Source: Zea mays
Lineage: Eukaryota > Streptophyta > Magnoliopsida > Poales > Poaceae
DNA: 64,000 nucleotides
NCBI RefSeq assembly: GCF_902167145.1
Contig: NC_050099.1
Location: forward strand, 60,034,942-60,098,941
Reading direction: 5' to 3'
In this document: one piece after another, positions 1 through 11,407 of the stretch
Position numbering within the stretch: the first letter of the stretch is position 1
Layout: each line of letters starts with the position of its first letter
The notes under the pieces: model-generated
Databases searched by the model: none
What the model was told of the DNA's origin: nothing
The model's input: the letters and a program-made list of their open reading frames with translations, nothing else
Translations under genes and position numbers: made by a program

Positions 1-662
1 ACTTGTGGGTAAAGATGCGCAACCTCTGCAGAGTGTAAAACTGGTATACTAGCCGTGCTCACGGTCATGAGCGGCTCGGACACTCACATGATTAAATTAT
101 GGAACTTAAACTCAATTTGTCATATGCATTGCATCGCAGGTGAGGTTGTTACTTTTGTTCTACTACTTAATTGGGCTGGTATTTACTTATATTTAGTAAT
201 TGCTAATAAAATTTTGACCAACTATAAAAGCAATGCTCAGCTCTAACCATCCTCTTTGGTAAGCCTTACACTTCACGTGAGCTCTCACCTTGGGCGAGTT
301 CATGCACATTATTCCCCACAACTTGTTGAGCGATGAACGTATGTGAGCTCACTCTTGCTGTCTCACACCCCCCCCCCCCCACAGGTCAAGAACAGGTACC
401 ACAGGATGAGGCGCGTGGAGGATGCTGTGGCGAGTTCGTGAGAGGTCTAGGCCGTCGTCTCCCAGTCAACTTTGGGTTGCTGGACCGTTGTCTCCTTATG
501 ATGTAAATATTTATTTATTTTGTATAAAACTCCTGTTATGTAGTAAAGATGTGACATTCGATCCCGTGCCATGATTCATCATATGTGTGAGACTTGGTCC
601 CAGCACACCTGGTGATTATGTTCGCGCCCGGGTTTTGGTGCCCCTGAAATCCGGGTGTTACA
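1..662 (+). repeat. 5' LTR of element A, 3' part only
   Basis: Near-identical to 4807-5462 and ends in TGTTACA directly before a primer-binding site, which marks it as the 5' LTR. Most of the LTR, about 2.6 kb, lies upstream of the window. The C-run at 368-380 is 6 bases longer than in the 3' LTR. Confidence 0.9.
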
Positions 663-666
663 GAAG

Positions 667-678
667 TGGTATCAGAGG
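667..678 (+). other. Primer-binding site of element A
   Basis: TGGTATCAGAGG lies 4 bases after the LTR end. It is the usual complement of the 3' end of initiator tRNA-Met used to prime minus-strand synthesis, with one mismatch at its last base to the common TGGTATCAGAGC. Confidence 0.85.
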
Positions 679-1089
679 AATGTTGACTGTAGGACGAAAC
701 CTAGATAGAACTGGACAACCAATGCTTACTTACCTTTGCTACTCTGATTCTTTCCAAAACTTTCCTTAATCTTTTCTCATCTATTTTTGCTTTACTCTGA
801 TTATTCTTACCTTATCCTTCTAAAGACAAATGTGGATTTCACACTTTGAAATCCTGTGCCTAAAGTGATCTTTAGGAATAGGAGACCTACTCAAAGGACC
901 AAAAACAAAACTATTTTTTTATAGGTATCTATGTGCTGCAATGTTTGTTCTTATGATACTTGTCTGATTTGGATCTTTGATTGAGTGTGATGAGTTGTGG
1001 AGTAATGTCCACAATTACATCTGCATATACATATAGGCATAAATAGAATTCATAATATAACTAAACAGTCTAGATTACTCTCCATTAAA

Positions 1090-1335
1090 GTGTATCTATT
1101 TTAATAGATCAATCTTATCTTGAAAGATCCTTTCCTATCTTAATAGATTCTCTTATCTTAAAAAGATACTCTCCTATATTAATAGATTCATTTTATCTTA
1201 AAAGATTCTCTTTTATTTTAAAAGATTCTCTCTTATATTAAAAGATTCTTTCTTACCTTAATAGATCCATCTTATCTCGAAAAAGATCATTCTTACCTTA
1301 ATAAGATCCATCTTATCTCGAAAAAGATTCTACCC
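1090..1335 (+). repeat. Degenerate AT-rich micro-repeat in the leader of element A
   Basis: Short units of roughly 20-25 bp built around TCTTATCTTAAAAGATTC recur about ten times with drift. The core TCTTNAAAGA is itself palindromic, so the tract could fold. It lies in the untranslated leader between the primer site and the gag stub. Confidence 0.6.
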
Positions 1336-1679
1336 TTTCGTACTAGATCTAACTAATCTCAAAAGATTATGTCTTATTCGTAGAGACTTGTCTTGTTCTA
1401 ACAAGCATACTTATCCCAACCACTTGACTTAAATCATAACCTTCTAATGAATATGATCTATTCCCACCTAACAACAAACAAACTTTTAGCCTACATCTTG
1501 TAGTCTATCTCACCCATATATATCTCTCATCTTGACAGATTCTATCTTACCCTTGGATATTCACCTTATACGACTGGTTACCCCAATCTGGATATAAAAC
1601 AAAGATTAAGCCCTACTAGAGAATCTTCAGATTATAACTAGCTACTAGCTTATTCATTCCGCTTATTGAATAATTTCCT

Positions 1680-2039
1680 TTGCAAAACTATCACCATATG
1701 CTCCTAACTTTCATGGTCAATACCAGGAAAGGAAAGATTATCACGCAACAGCAAACAGAAATGAATCCTCCAAATCCTCCACCTGTTGAAATCGATCAAG
1801 TGGTTGCTGCCCAAAGACTGGTAATACAACAATTAACAAACCTGGTGACCGAGATGCAAAAACAGATAACACAAGAACGCGAGGAAATACGTCAAGTCCG
1901 CCAAGAAATAAGGCAAGCGCGGTTGGAGAGACAACAACAACAACAACCTCCACCTCCACCACCACCACCAGCCCCACCAAGCTACATAAACATATATAAA
2001 TTACTACTATTTGTAAGGTCTAGATGTTACTTTAGTTAG
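1680..2039 (+). pseudogene. Truncated gag N-terminus of element A
   Basis: A 119-codon frame. A second Met at 1761 begins a proline-rich start, followed by a charged heptad-like helix (QITQEREEIRQVRQEIRQA), a Q-run and a P-run. This is the composition of the N-terminus of chromovirus-type gag. The frame then runs into AT-rich non-coding sequence; capsid, zinc knuckle and pol are absent. The broken protein is unlikely to assemble particles. Identification rests on composition and on position between primer site and polypurine tract. Confidence 0.55.
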
Positions 2040-2199
2040 TAGATGGTATGATACTATTTTAGGAGGAATAATAAGGTCTAATTGACCCATGTGTTTCTAA
2101 TAAAGTATGCATCATGCTGAGATTTTGTTTGTGCATATGTGTTGAGACGACATGAGTATACACCCTTTTCTTATAAATCTCGAGGACGAGATTATTTTT

Positions 2200-2214
2200 A
2201 AGGGGGGTAGGATT
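2200..2214 (+). other. Polypurine tract of element A
   Basis: AAGGGGGGTAGGATT immediately precedes the TGTAAGACCC start of the 3' LTR, where plus-strand priming is expected. The CTCGAGGACGAGA-like sequence just upstream is common before the tract in grass Ty3 elements. Confidence 0.8.
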
Positions 2215-5200
2215 TGTAAGACCCAAAATTAGTAGAAAAAAAATATAATTATGATAAAATAAATAAACAAATATATCTATTATAGTGCTTTAGGAATAGG
2301 AAATGGGAGGGAAAATTTCAACTAAGCCATTTTTTTATTCCTCCAATAAATAAATGACAAGGAAAAATGATAAAAAAATGATATTAGAAACAATAGTGGA
2401 TATATTCACATTAAAGTATTAATTCTGATATTTGGAGAATATAAAATTCGAAATAGGGGTTTTGAATTTGAAGTGAGTTTGAAATGAGAGCTCTTAAATA
2501 GAAAAGAAAAAGAAAACCTGTGCATGGGCCGTTTTCTCCCTTGGCCGGCCCATTCATCTCCTATTTCCCCACTCCCGCCAGCCCACTCTATTCCCTCCCC
2601 TGTTCTTTTTCCTTTGTGCTAGTGACGTGTGGGTCCCACTCGCCAGCCTTTTGTGCCATGCTTGCGTTCAATGACTGGTGGGCCACCCCTCGTCAGGCTC
2701 ATCTCCTCCCTAACCCGCTCGATGCCTGGGATTTCCGAGCTCCGCTGAACCCTGGCGGGATCCCCGTGCGGGTGCGTTGCCCTCGCCCACTTGCAGACCC
2801 TGAAACGCGGGACCCACATGGTCAGGCGCTTCATCCCCCACGGAAAGAACGAGTCCAGGATCAGTGTCCGCGCGGAGATCGCGCAGGTTTGGCCACCAGC
2901 GTCCGTGATCCGATCTCCAAACTCCCCAGCCGAGATCCTCGCTGCCTGCCCCTATTTAAACACCAGTCGCGGCTTGGCCTGGCTCCATCCTCAGCCGGCC
3001 AAGGTTGCCGTCAAACTTGGGATTGCTCGCCGGACCCCCTTCATCGCCTCTGTGTCGCTGCTCGTCGCGGGCAGTGCTGTTAAGCACACGGAATCACGGT
3101 AAGAAACCTCTGTTGTCTTCGCTCCCTTCCCTGATACGTTTAGGACCGTATTAATCGGGAGTTCGTGTGCCGGGTCACCACTGATTTCTCGCCGAAGATC
3201 ATCTCCGCCATGGATCCGCATTCCGCCGTGGCCAACGATCTGTGCTACGTAACCACCAGTGAGTTCTAGACGATCGCGTTCGCCTCTTCCTCCTCTTTCG
3301 ATCGCGCTAGGTAACTGCTCGCATCCTTCATTGTTCCGTGATTTGGTTGATCACCGGCGAGGGCACCGCCGTCTGTGTAGGGCGCGCCGCCGGGTGTGTC
3401 TCTCGGCTGGGGAAGAGGGCCAGTGGGCCATCGATCTAGAAACGAGGGTCCAGGATTGAATGTGTGTACTCTTCGGGCGAGATGTAACCCAGGCGGTTGG
3501 ATGGAGATCGTGTGGTCGGATCTACATACCGGTTCAGTGATCGATTTAGGGTCGTAGATCGCTGATCCTGTGACTCTGGTGCCTACCGGGGCTCGGATCT
3601 AATCTGGGCCACAGAACCGGAATCCAATGGCTGAGATCCAAGAATACCCCTTCGCGACGCATTTTTATTAAAGAGCCCTTATGTTTCCTCGAAAACAACC
3701 CGCAGTCCACGTAGTAGTAGTCTGTGTCTTAGGATTAATTGCGCTGAGCCCCCTGGCTTTTGATTAAATTCTGTGCGCAGTACAGAGTGAAATAAAAATA
3801 AAGGAAATTGATTTTTAGTATATAAATAATTGCAGAAACTTGTTTAAACCCTAGAAAATTCATATGAACTCCAAATTGATCCATTCCAATTCCTATAATT
3901 TTGTAATAATGTTGTTTATCACCCTATGTCTCTGTTTTAACATGAAAATGGTATTAAAAATTTATCTCTTAATTAATCTCGTACCAAATACATAAACCCT
4001 AGGAAATTCGTATCTCCTCCGTTTTAACTCCGATTTGATCCGTTCAAGTTCCGTTAGTCTCGTAGCAACGCATAGATTATTTTTACGCAGTGTATTATTA
4101 TATTTGTTGTGATGTTAATTTATGTCATACTATGTATATATTGTGTTGATGCGAGTAGGCGAGCAAGCCACTGTGGAATCTGAGGATCAGCAAGTAGAGA
4201 TAGCTGAGCAGGAGCTCATTGAAGGCAAGTTGTGCCCTTGATCACTTCTTTTACCTATTCATGTTCTTATTAATCATAATGATCTGCATAGGTTAATTTT
4301 GATGGGACCCAATAGGATACCCTAGTTTGTCTATCTTTATACCTTGTTTACCACTGATCTTTCTGGGTAGTACTTGCTAGTGCTATATGTGGTTTTGGGT
4401 ATGGAGATACATTATTCATGATTACACTTTTGTTATCAGTTGTTATTTACTGTTCATGATAAGATCATTATGTTAATTGGAACATGGAGAACCACCCGGG
4501 AAAACAGTGCTACCACAAGGGTTTAATGGGACGCCCTTGGCCGATTAATTAGGAAAGCTAGTGGAAGACTACCTTACCCGAAAGGGGCAAGGGCAGTAGG
4601 GGAGTGGTCAGTGTAGGGAGGCCCTCGGAAGGATTTTGCTGCGATGGCGGTCCTGCAAGGGATTCCTGCATTGGAGCTTCCTATAAACTGTAGCGGGTTT
4701 TCTGAAGCTAGTGGAACTTTGTAAAGGCCTCGTAGTGGTACCCTGCCTCGCTTCCTTGGTAGAGGTGTATGGAGTCTGATCAACTCTGTGGCAAATGGGT
4801 AACACGACTTGTGGGTAAAGATGCGCAACCTCTGCAGAGTGTAAAACTGGTATACTAGCCGTGCTCACGGTCATGAGCGGCTCGGACACTCACATGATTA
4901 AATTATGGAACTTAAACTCAATTTGTCATATGCATTGCATCGCAGGTGAGGTTATTACTTTTGTTCTACTACTTAATTGGGCTGGTATTTACTTATATTT
5001 AGTAATTGCTAATAAAATTTTGACCAACTATAAAAGCAATGCTCAGCTCTAACCATCCTCTTTGGTAAGCCTTACACTTCACATGAGCTCCCACCTTGGG
5101 CGAGTTCATGCACATTATTCCCCACAACTTGTTGAGCGATGAACGTATGTGAGCTCACTCTTGCTGTCTCACACCCCCCCACAGGTCAAGAACAGGTACC

Positions 5201-5462
5201 ACAAGATGAGGCGCGTGGAGGATGTTGTGGCGAGTTCGTGAGAGGTCTAGGCCGTCGTCTCCCAGTCAACTTTGGGTTGCTGGACCGTTGTCTCCTTATG
5301 ATGTAAATATTTATTTATTTTGTATAAAACTCCTGTTATGTAGTAAAGATGTGACATTCGATCCCATGCCATGATTCATCATATGTGTGAGACTTGGTCC
5401 CAGCACACCTGGTGATTATGTTCGCGCCCGGGTTTTGGTGCCCCTGAAATCCGGGTGTTACA
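2215..5462 (+). repeat. 3' LTR of element A (about 3.25 kb)
   Basis: Runs from TGTAAGACCC after the polypurine tract to CCGGGTGTTACA. The first third is AT-rich. 2520-3470 is GC-rich and holds a TATTTAAA box at 2953-2960, the likely U3 promoter. Open frames in the GC-rich part (for example 2520-3083) show no protein family and are probably incidental. The last 656 bp match the 5' LTR. Confidence 0.85.
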
Positions 5463-8400
5463 TATTAGGGCACCCCAAAGCACATGGTTCACACATTTGA
5501 GGATTTTCAGGTCAAAAGATGTGGAAGGGGCTTATTTGCAAAAAGCCACTCAATTCGTCTCATGTGGCTAAGTCTGAAAACAGTTGAACAATGCTGACTT
5601 TGGAGTTATGTAGTTTTAAAAATACAAAGAATTTTCCTAGAGTCAACATATCAAACTAGTAGAGCTCTTATAGGAGTACAACTTTGCTATAGGGATTAAG
5701 CCTTGGTGTCATGAGAAATTTTGAGATAATTAGATTCAAAGTTGGGTTGTCAAGCAACCCTAAGTCTGAATCCTCACTAGCAGTAAAGTAGGATGAAGTT
5801 AGAGCTCGATTTAGAGCTAGATTCATTGCTCGATTGAGGGTAGTTGCTATAGCAGAATTATAGTTGAAATAAAGGACTACAAATTTTCTACAGATGGATT
5901 GGTGAGTTTTCACACAAAAATCTGAGATCTAGGCACTGTAATCCTGTCTGTCAGATGCTCTGAATGAGATTTCCCATGGTACAGTGCACTGAAAATATAC
6001 CCAGTACACTGAATGTCACCGCTGGCGATCTCCGCGGCTAGATTCATGCCGCCGTTGTGATTCGTGCTCACCAGTGCCCGGATAACGCTTCTGGGTAAAA
6101 GATCTTCGCCACAGGATAACACCGGAGGCTGGCCGTCGTACCCCCTTTTGCTTTGCGACCGGCTCAGATAAGTTCACCGGAGTTGGCCACCCGTCGATCG
6201 GATGCCACGTGCCTTGAAGCTTCACCACGTCGTCGCAAGCCGCTCTATATCACTGGCTCGTCGCCGGTGAGTCCGCCACGGTGAAATCCACTAATCGTTT
6301 GCGCCAGTGCCCCTTCTCCTCTTCGCCCGTCGCGCGTCTGCATCAAATTCACTGGCCATCGCTCAAGCACGCTATAAATTGAGCACACCCTCGGCTCCGC
6401 TAGGTAGTCAAGCACCTAATCCAACAACTCGTTCCTCAAATCATCCACCAGAGCTCGCCAATTCGAGATTTCCCCCAAATCGGTCCCGAGCATCGCGCAA
6501 AAGTGATCTCATCATGGTTAGCGTGCTCCAGGTCCACTCATGACCCTTCTCTTTTGTTTCAGTATCCTTATGTGTCCCTGATGCTTCTCGACCCAGCCAA
6601 TGAAGCTAGGACCTATTAGATCGCCGGGAACACTCGGTGTTATTCTTGAATTGCACGGACACCGTGAGCAGAGAGTTTGGGAACCCGAATGGTGGAATTG
6701 AACAAGGGGAAATGTTTGTTAAGAATTAAATTTGGTGTCTGCCGCACGGGAGCACCGGTAGTTGAGTGATCCGGCCGATACAGGCTCGCCGGAGCTCGGC
6801 CTACCGCCATGCGACGTCGTGGACCTAGCGTTGTAAAGAAACAGAAGTCCGGGGGGATTTTTGTAATTGTCAGTGAAACATAGGAATAGCGTTGCGACAC
6901 CTTTTCCAGTTATTCAAATCAGCAGGGACCTATTCACAAAGCCGGCAGCGCGGGCGCGGGCGCACGTGTCTTTACCTGGGCATGGGCCAGATTGGGCTGG
7001 TTTCAGCCCAATACTGTAGAACCTTTCTATTTTTCTTTTTCTGCCACGACTAGAGAATTCCTAGAAAATTGTAGAAAGTGGTAAAAATGCGAGACCAATT
7101 TTGCTAGGTTCCTAATTTTCTATAGTATTTAATAAAAATAGTTTTATAATTTTTATTCCAAATAAGGGAATTATGGGATATTTAAAATAGCCAAAACTTA
7201 TACTCCTGGAATTTTAGAAATTGATTAATAACTCCAAAAATCACTAAACGTTTTGGATAAGCCTAAAATAATATTTATAAGCCTTGGGTAAAGTTTGGCT
7301 TGGTTTGGACAACGTTTGGTACCTAAACCCCAAAACCCTAATCTTCTATGTAATGCTTGTCCTAGGAACTTCACTTCTGACTCCAAAAACTCTAATTTCC
7401 TGGGGTCCCATGAAGGAAAATTGTATTCAAGACCTAAGATAATGTACTTTTATTATCTTTGCATTTCATGAGCATTACATGAGCATTCATTATTATATAT
7501 GGCTATATATAGAAAATGAAGAAGAGATAGAAGTTGAAGAAGCAAGGACTACACCACCACCACCTGAAGAACCACAGGCCGGGAACTGCTTTTATTTTGA
7601 CATCTGTGGAGCAGAGCCTGACTCACCTATAACACAAGGCAAGCCCCGGTGCATTTGCCACATTCTTGCTATTTTAAAATCTTTCTCACTTGCTTGATGC
7701 ATTAGGTGATAGGAGTTGTGTGCTAAACCAGTTGCTGCATTTCCTTCCTTGAGGATTTGATTACCTTTCCTTAATCCCCTATTTTACAAAAAGGTTTTCT
7801 TATGCTTAGCTTTGCTCTAGAAAAACAAAATGTTTTGTTTTGACAAAAGATGATGCTTCAAGTGGGTGGGATGTTTTCAAAAATAAAACTTGATGGTGGA
7901 TCCATCATAGCCGTGATGGGTTCAACATCAGAAAATATGTACCTCTGCCAGGTACCAAACTTTGGGTTTGAAATGATAAAGCTGAGACCGGGCGGTTGAC
8001 TTGCACGAGAAGAGAGTCTCGGTGTAGTGTCTCTGTCTGAGTCGATTAAGGACCGTCTCGATGTAGGCTTGATGATCGAGGACCTTTTAGCTGGTCACAT
8101 GCCTCATCATGGGTAAGCTTTGCCTCGGGCAGACTAATACCAGAATAAGATAACACACAATGGATGTGGAGAGATGGCGAGAGTAGCGTGAACCCTTCGT
8201 GGCAAGAGGCTGGACGGTGGTGTATCTGTGCTCTCGGTTGGCGTGAACCTGATCTGGTCTTAAGAACCCCGGTGGCGAGTTGGCATATGCAAGGGTTAAG
8301 TGCTACATATGTCGTGTGATTGGAGACCCTCAGCTGAGTGTTAATCGATTCGGATCACCGTTACTTCTCGGACATGAAGACTTGATCACTGACTTACACG

Positions 8401-9111
8401 TAGCATTCCAGTGAATAAGAAGGGCTAATAAGAAATTGGCTAGTATAGGTCAAGTGCTTGAACTAGGGTAGAAAAAACTCTAGATGCAGGTAATTTCACT
8501 TAACCTGACAAGTAAAATTGGATTTTTAAGGATCCATTATTAGTAAGCATTTCTGCAAACAGAGTCTTTGATTATTGATAAGCTATACCTTGATTCCTAA
8601 AGGCCAGCATATCCTCGAGAGTCTTTTTATTTTGACGAGTAAGACTTGCGAAAGTACACTCCGTATTAAGGGTTTTCGAACCTATGTTGTTGTAGGTGAG
8701 GAAGCAGCAAATTTTTGTTGCTTCTGTTCCAAGGTGGTGCCTAAACAAGAAAGACAAGACTGAAGCCTCGGGAGGAAGTGTCCTCCTTTAAAAACTTTTT
8801 ACTGTTAATCGGGAGGGGTTTTTGCCTCCCTGGGTTGTAATAATATTACTCAACACTCTTATATTTTACTGGTCTGTAATAATACTACTCTTTCTATACT
8901 TCAAAATAAAATAAGTTATTGTAACTGCTTCCGCATACTCGTACCTCCGATGTGTTGTAATATCTGTGTGACGGGTGAAACGCTCTTGGGCAAGGTAAAG
9001 AATACAGATACCGAACTTGTCAAGTGATCAGGTGCGCCTGCAGGGCTGTCCGAGGTCCGATGGATAAGGACAACTATAGGTGGGCCTAATGACTTAGGAG
9101 GTTCTGTCACA
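5463..9111 (+). repeat. Second long Ty3-type LTR (family undetermined), apparently solo
   Basis: About 3.65 kb ending GGTTCTGTCACA, a familiar grass LTR end. It has the same layout as the element A LTR but different sequence: an AT-rich start, a GC-rich block with a TATAAATT box at 6373-6380, then an AT-rich tail. No primer site, gag or pol adjoins it. Element A sits at its left edge, so its first bases may lie outside the window. It interrupts the LTR fragment of element C, which suggests insertion there. No protein-coding gene seen; frames such as 6640-6900 are not recognisable. Confidence 0.55.
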
Positions 9112-9190
9112 TGGACATATTAGCTCAAACAGTGGGAGAACAGAAAACAGTTTGATGTCGGTTAACACAATGTATTAGGGCAACCGTGTT

Positions 9191-9338
9191 GTCTTTTGCT
9201 GTTGACGGTCTCGTCGTCGAAGGCCTCTTTAGGGATTTCGTCTGCGGGGGGCTTCCCTTTCTTTTCAGCTAGAAGGGTCGCCTTTGCGGCGTTGTCGATG
9301 GAAGTGGCAGCCTTCGAAGTCGCTCCCTTAGGGGGCAT
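9191..9338 (-). pseudogene. gag N-terminal fragment of element C
   Basis: Starts at a Met 42 bases after the LTR end and opens MPPKGATSKAATS, then a lysine-rich stretch. It matches in position and style the gag start of element G (MAPKRANPKADEVVKAA). About 49 codons remain before the deletion join near 9190. No function is expected. Confidence 0.65.
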
Positions 9339-9379
9339 CGTGGGAATGGTTTTTCGTTGCATGAACGGTGGGCGCCGAA

Positions 9380-9752
9380 TGTTGGAACTTGCTGACACGT
9401 GGATAGATTAGCTCAAACAGTGGGAGAACAGAAAACAGTTTGATGCCGGTTAACACAATGTATTAGGGCAACCGTGTTTGCTGTGTAGTCGACCGAGCGA
9501 CGGGGCGTTGCGCCTTCGCCCAACACTTGGCAAGGTATTTAATGAAGATGAAACCTAAATGAAATCTGTTCTGAGAGTGGAGATAGGTGCGCTGGAATGG
9601 AAGACTACTGCTGGACAGGACTGTAGGCACCTGCTGAAAGCGCATGCCTTCATGTTTTATCTTTTGTGACAAGGCCCTGTCAACCGAATCAGGACTCAGC
9701 TCCACCCAGAACATGCTGGGCTCCAGGCCGAGACGTGGACGCGATGCCAACA
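9380..9752 (-). repeat. 5' LTR of element C
   Basis: On the minus strand it starts TGTTGGCATCGC and ends AAGTTCCAACA, giving the TGTTGG/CCAACA inverted ends also seen in element G. It is followed directly by a GGCGCCCACC primer-binding site. Confidence 0.75.
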
Positions 9753-11188
9753 CTTGCCTGCTGCAAGCTCTGTGAGCGGGGAGGGCGATGTCTCTTGCCC
9801 GGCATCAGATCAGGCCTACCGGCCGGCCGCCGGCCTCCAGACAGGGACAGCGGCCCGTACGGGACCTGCAGCTGCTCGCCACACAGCACACATGCATCCG
9901 CGCCGATCAGTCCACGGCTGGATCACCACCACTCGCCTGGCCGGAGGGAGGCGGCGAGGGAGCCAGCCACGACGACGCGCGCGTATGTCAATAGATCGGT
10001 ATCACGGTACACATGGCCGCGGACGAACCTGGGTCACGCACGTGTACGTAAAGCCAAATCCCCCGCGATGTACGCACAGGCGGGTGAAGCCATCGCACCA
10101 AGGGGGGTAACGTGACGACGTCGCGTAGGAACGTGCCCGGCCGGCGCCATCCTCGTGCACAGGGCCGGCAAGTGACACCTGAGCGAGAGGTACCAGTGGG
10201 TATGGAGGAAGACACCAAAGCTTCCTTTCTCCTCGCGTTATCGCTTCGAGCGGCGCTCCCTCCCTGTCAGAGGAACAACGTACGCGCGAGACCGACGCCG
10301 GGGGCGGGCGTCATCTGGCCAGCCACGCCCACGCGCGGCGACAAGACGGGGTACCGAACCGCGCGGCCGGCCGTTGCATCGCCTCTCGCCGTGTACGTGG
10401 ACGCTGCGCGCTTGTACACCCGCCGGCTGTGATCTCGGCGCTGTGGAATGAGGTAGATGTATACACGTTACGCTGCAGGCCGTGGTCGGGGGACACTTTC
10501 TGACACCTCACTGCTTCTGGATGCGCGCGCGACACCAGGCTCGCTCTATACGGGTACTACAGGTTGAGGCGGCTCGCAGGGTGCCGTGCCGACGGCCACA
10601 TGGGTGGCGGCCGGCGTTTGGGGGCGGCTACGTCGTAGGGCGGCTGGCCCCCCTCCAACTGACGATCAGAGGGATCGTGACGCAGGTCGGAACGATTGGA
10701 TGGAAGGATTATCTGTGCAGGTTATGCTCGCCAGCTTGGGTCGTTTGAGGTGATTGCATTGAATGGGAATGGAACGTGCGTGGACGCGTGCTTGACGGTT
10801 GCTACTTCACAATCAGACCAACGGTATATACCGACCACTAGGGCTCGGTAGTTTTGGCTCTTGGCCCTTCATGCATGTTCGTGTGAGTGAAACCGGCCTT
10901 TAACTTTCTAAAGATAATAAGTAATGGAAAATTGGTACTTATCTACTACTATACCACGATATAATCCATCAGTTTAAACTTTGCAAACCCACGTAACTAT
11001 AATCACCACCACATTCATAACCTCCACTAAATTCACCAGATAAATTGCACGCAGACTTAACACATAATCAAAACTAATGATTCAGATCGCTAGATAATCC
11101 ATCTTTCACTCACTAAAATCTAATAGATAATATTATTTGTATCATCAATCATGCTCCTCCTCCCAGCGACCCTAGCCTCCGCCGCCCC
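9753..11188. other. Low-repeat sequence, GC-rich to about 10740, no gene recognised
   Basis: 9753-10740 is strongly GC-rich with many CpG and no LTR, primer site or transposase motif. Its open frames (for example 10112-10432) look like products of GC bias: arginine- and proline-rich, no domain. 10740-11188 turns AT-rich. A Met at 11151 opens a short leucine/alanine-rich frame that is cut by the MITE at 11189. The stretch could be the edge of a former gene or promoter, but nothing proves it. Confidence 0.35.
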
Positions 11189-11358
11189 CAGTGGCGGATC
11201 TACACCCCGGGCCACCCGGTCCGTGGCCAGGGGCTTGATCCATGTAACTCTATATAAGTCTCTATTTAATACGGTATAAAATAGTTAATATAAAATGAAG
11301 AGAAGAAAATTTGGTAGATTTGGTCTGGGTCATAGAAAAATTCTGGATCCGCCCCTAG
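11189..11358. mobile_element. Small hAT-like MITE
   Basis: An AT-rich 170-bp insert in GC-rich surroundings, with imperfect terminal inverted repeats: CAGTGGCGGATCTA on the left, and TCTGGATCCGCCCCTAG on the right, the reverse of CTAGGGGCGGATCCAGA. Ends of the CAGNGGCGGA type occur in non-autonomous hAT elements. I could not find a clean 8-bp TSD, so the class is tentative. Confidence 0.5.
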
Positions 11359-11407
11359 CCTTCTTTGTTGTCCCCATCGCTCCCTCCTCCTCACTCGCGT
11401 CACCACC

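Larger units (their letters stand above)
1..5462 (+). mobile_element. Element A: long-LTR Ty3-type retrotransposon, internally deleted
   Basis: Positions 1-662 repeat at 4807-5462, and the second copy belongs to a long LTR that begins at 2215. Between the LTRs lie a primer-binding site, a short gag-like frame and a polypurine tract, but only about 1.55 kb in all, with no protease, reverse transcriptase or integrase. The element is therefore non-autonomous or internally deleted. The LTR length (about 3.25 kb) and the layout resemble Tekay/Prem1-type chromovirus families of maize; that family call is from recognition only. Over the shared 656 bp I count six substitutions, all transitions, plus a C-run of 13 versus 7, so the insertion is recent. 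The 5' end and its TSD lie outside the window; a TSD would read TATTA after 5462. Confidence 0.85.
9112..9752 (-). mobile_element. Element C: collapsed Ty3/Tat remnant
   Basis: On the minus strand this reads a complete 373-bp LTR (9752 to 9380), a TCGGCGCCCACCG primer region, about 50 codons of gag, then an abrupt join at 9190 to an internal LTR segment (9190-9112). That segment repeats 9397-9475 with few changes. Everything from mid-gag through pol to the first part of the 3' LTR is missing, the signature of an illegitimate deletion. The remaining 3' LTR is cut at 9112 by the long LTR to its left. Confidence 0.7.

Noticed and set aside
2520..3083. 187-codon frame in a GC-rich block
   Set aside because: Inside the 3' LTR of element A, no domain, and overlapping frames on both strands; GC bias explains it.
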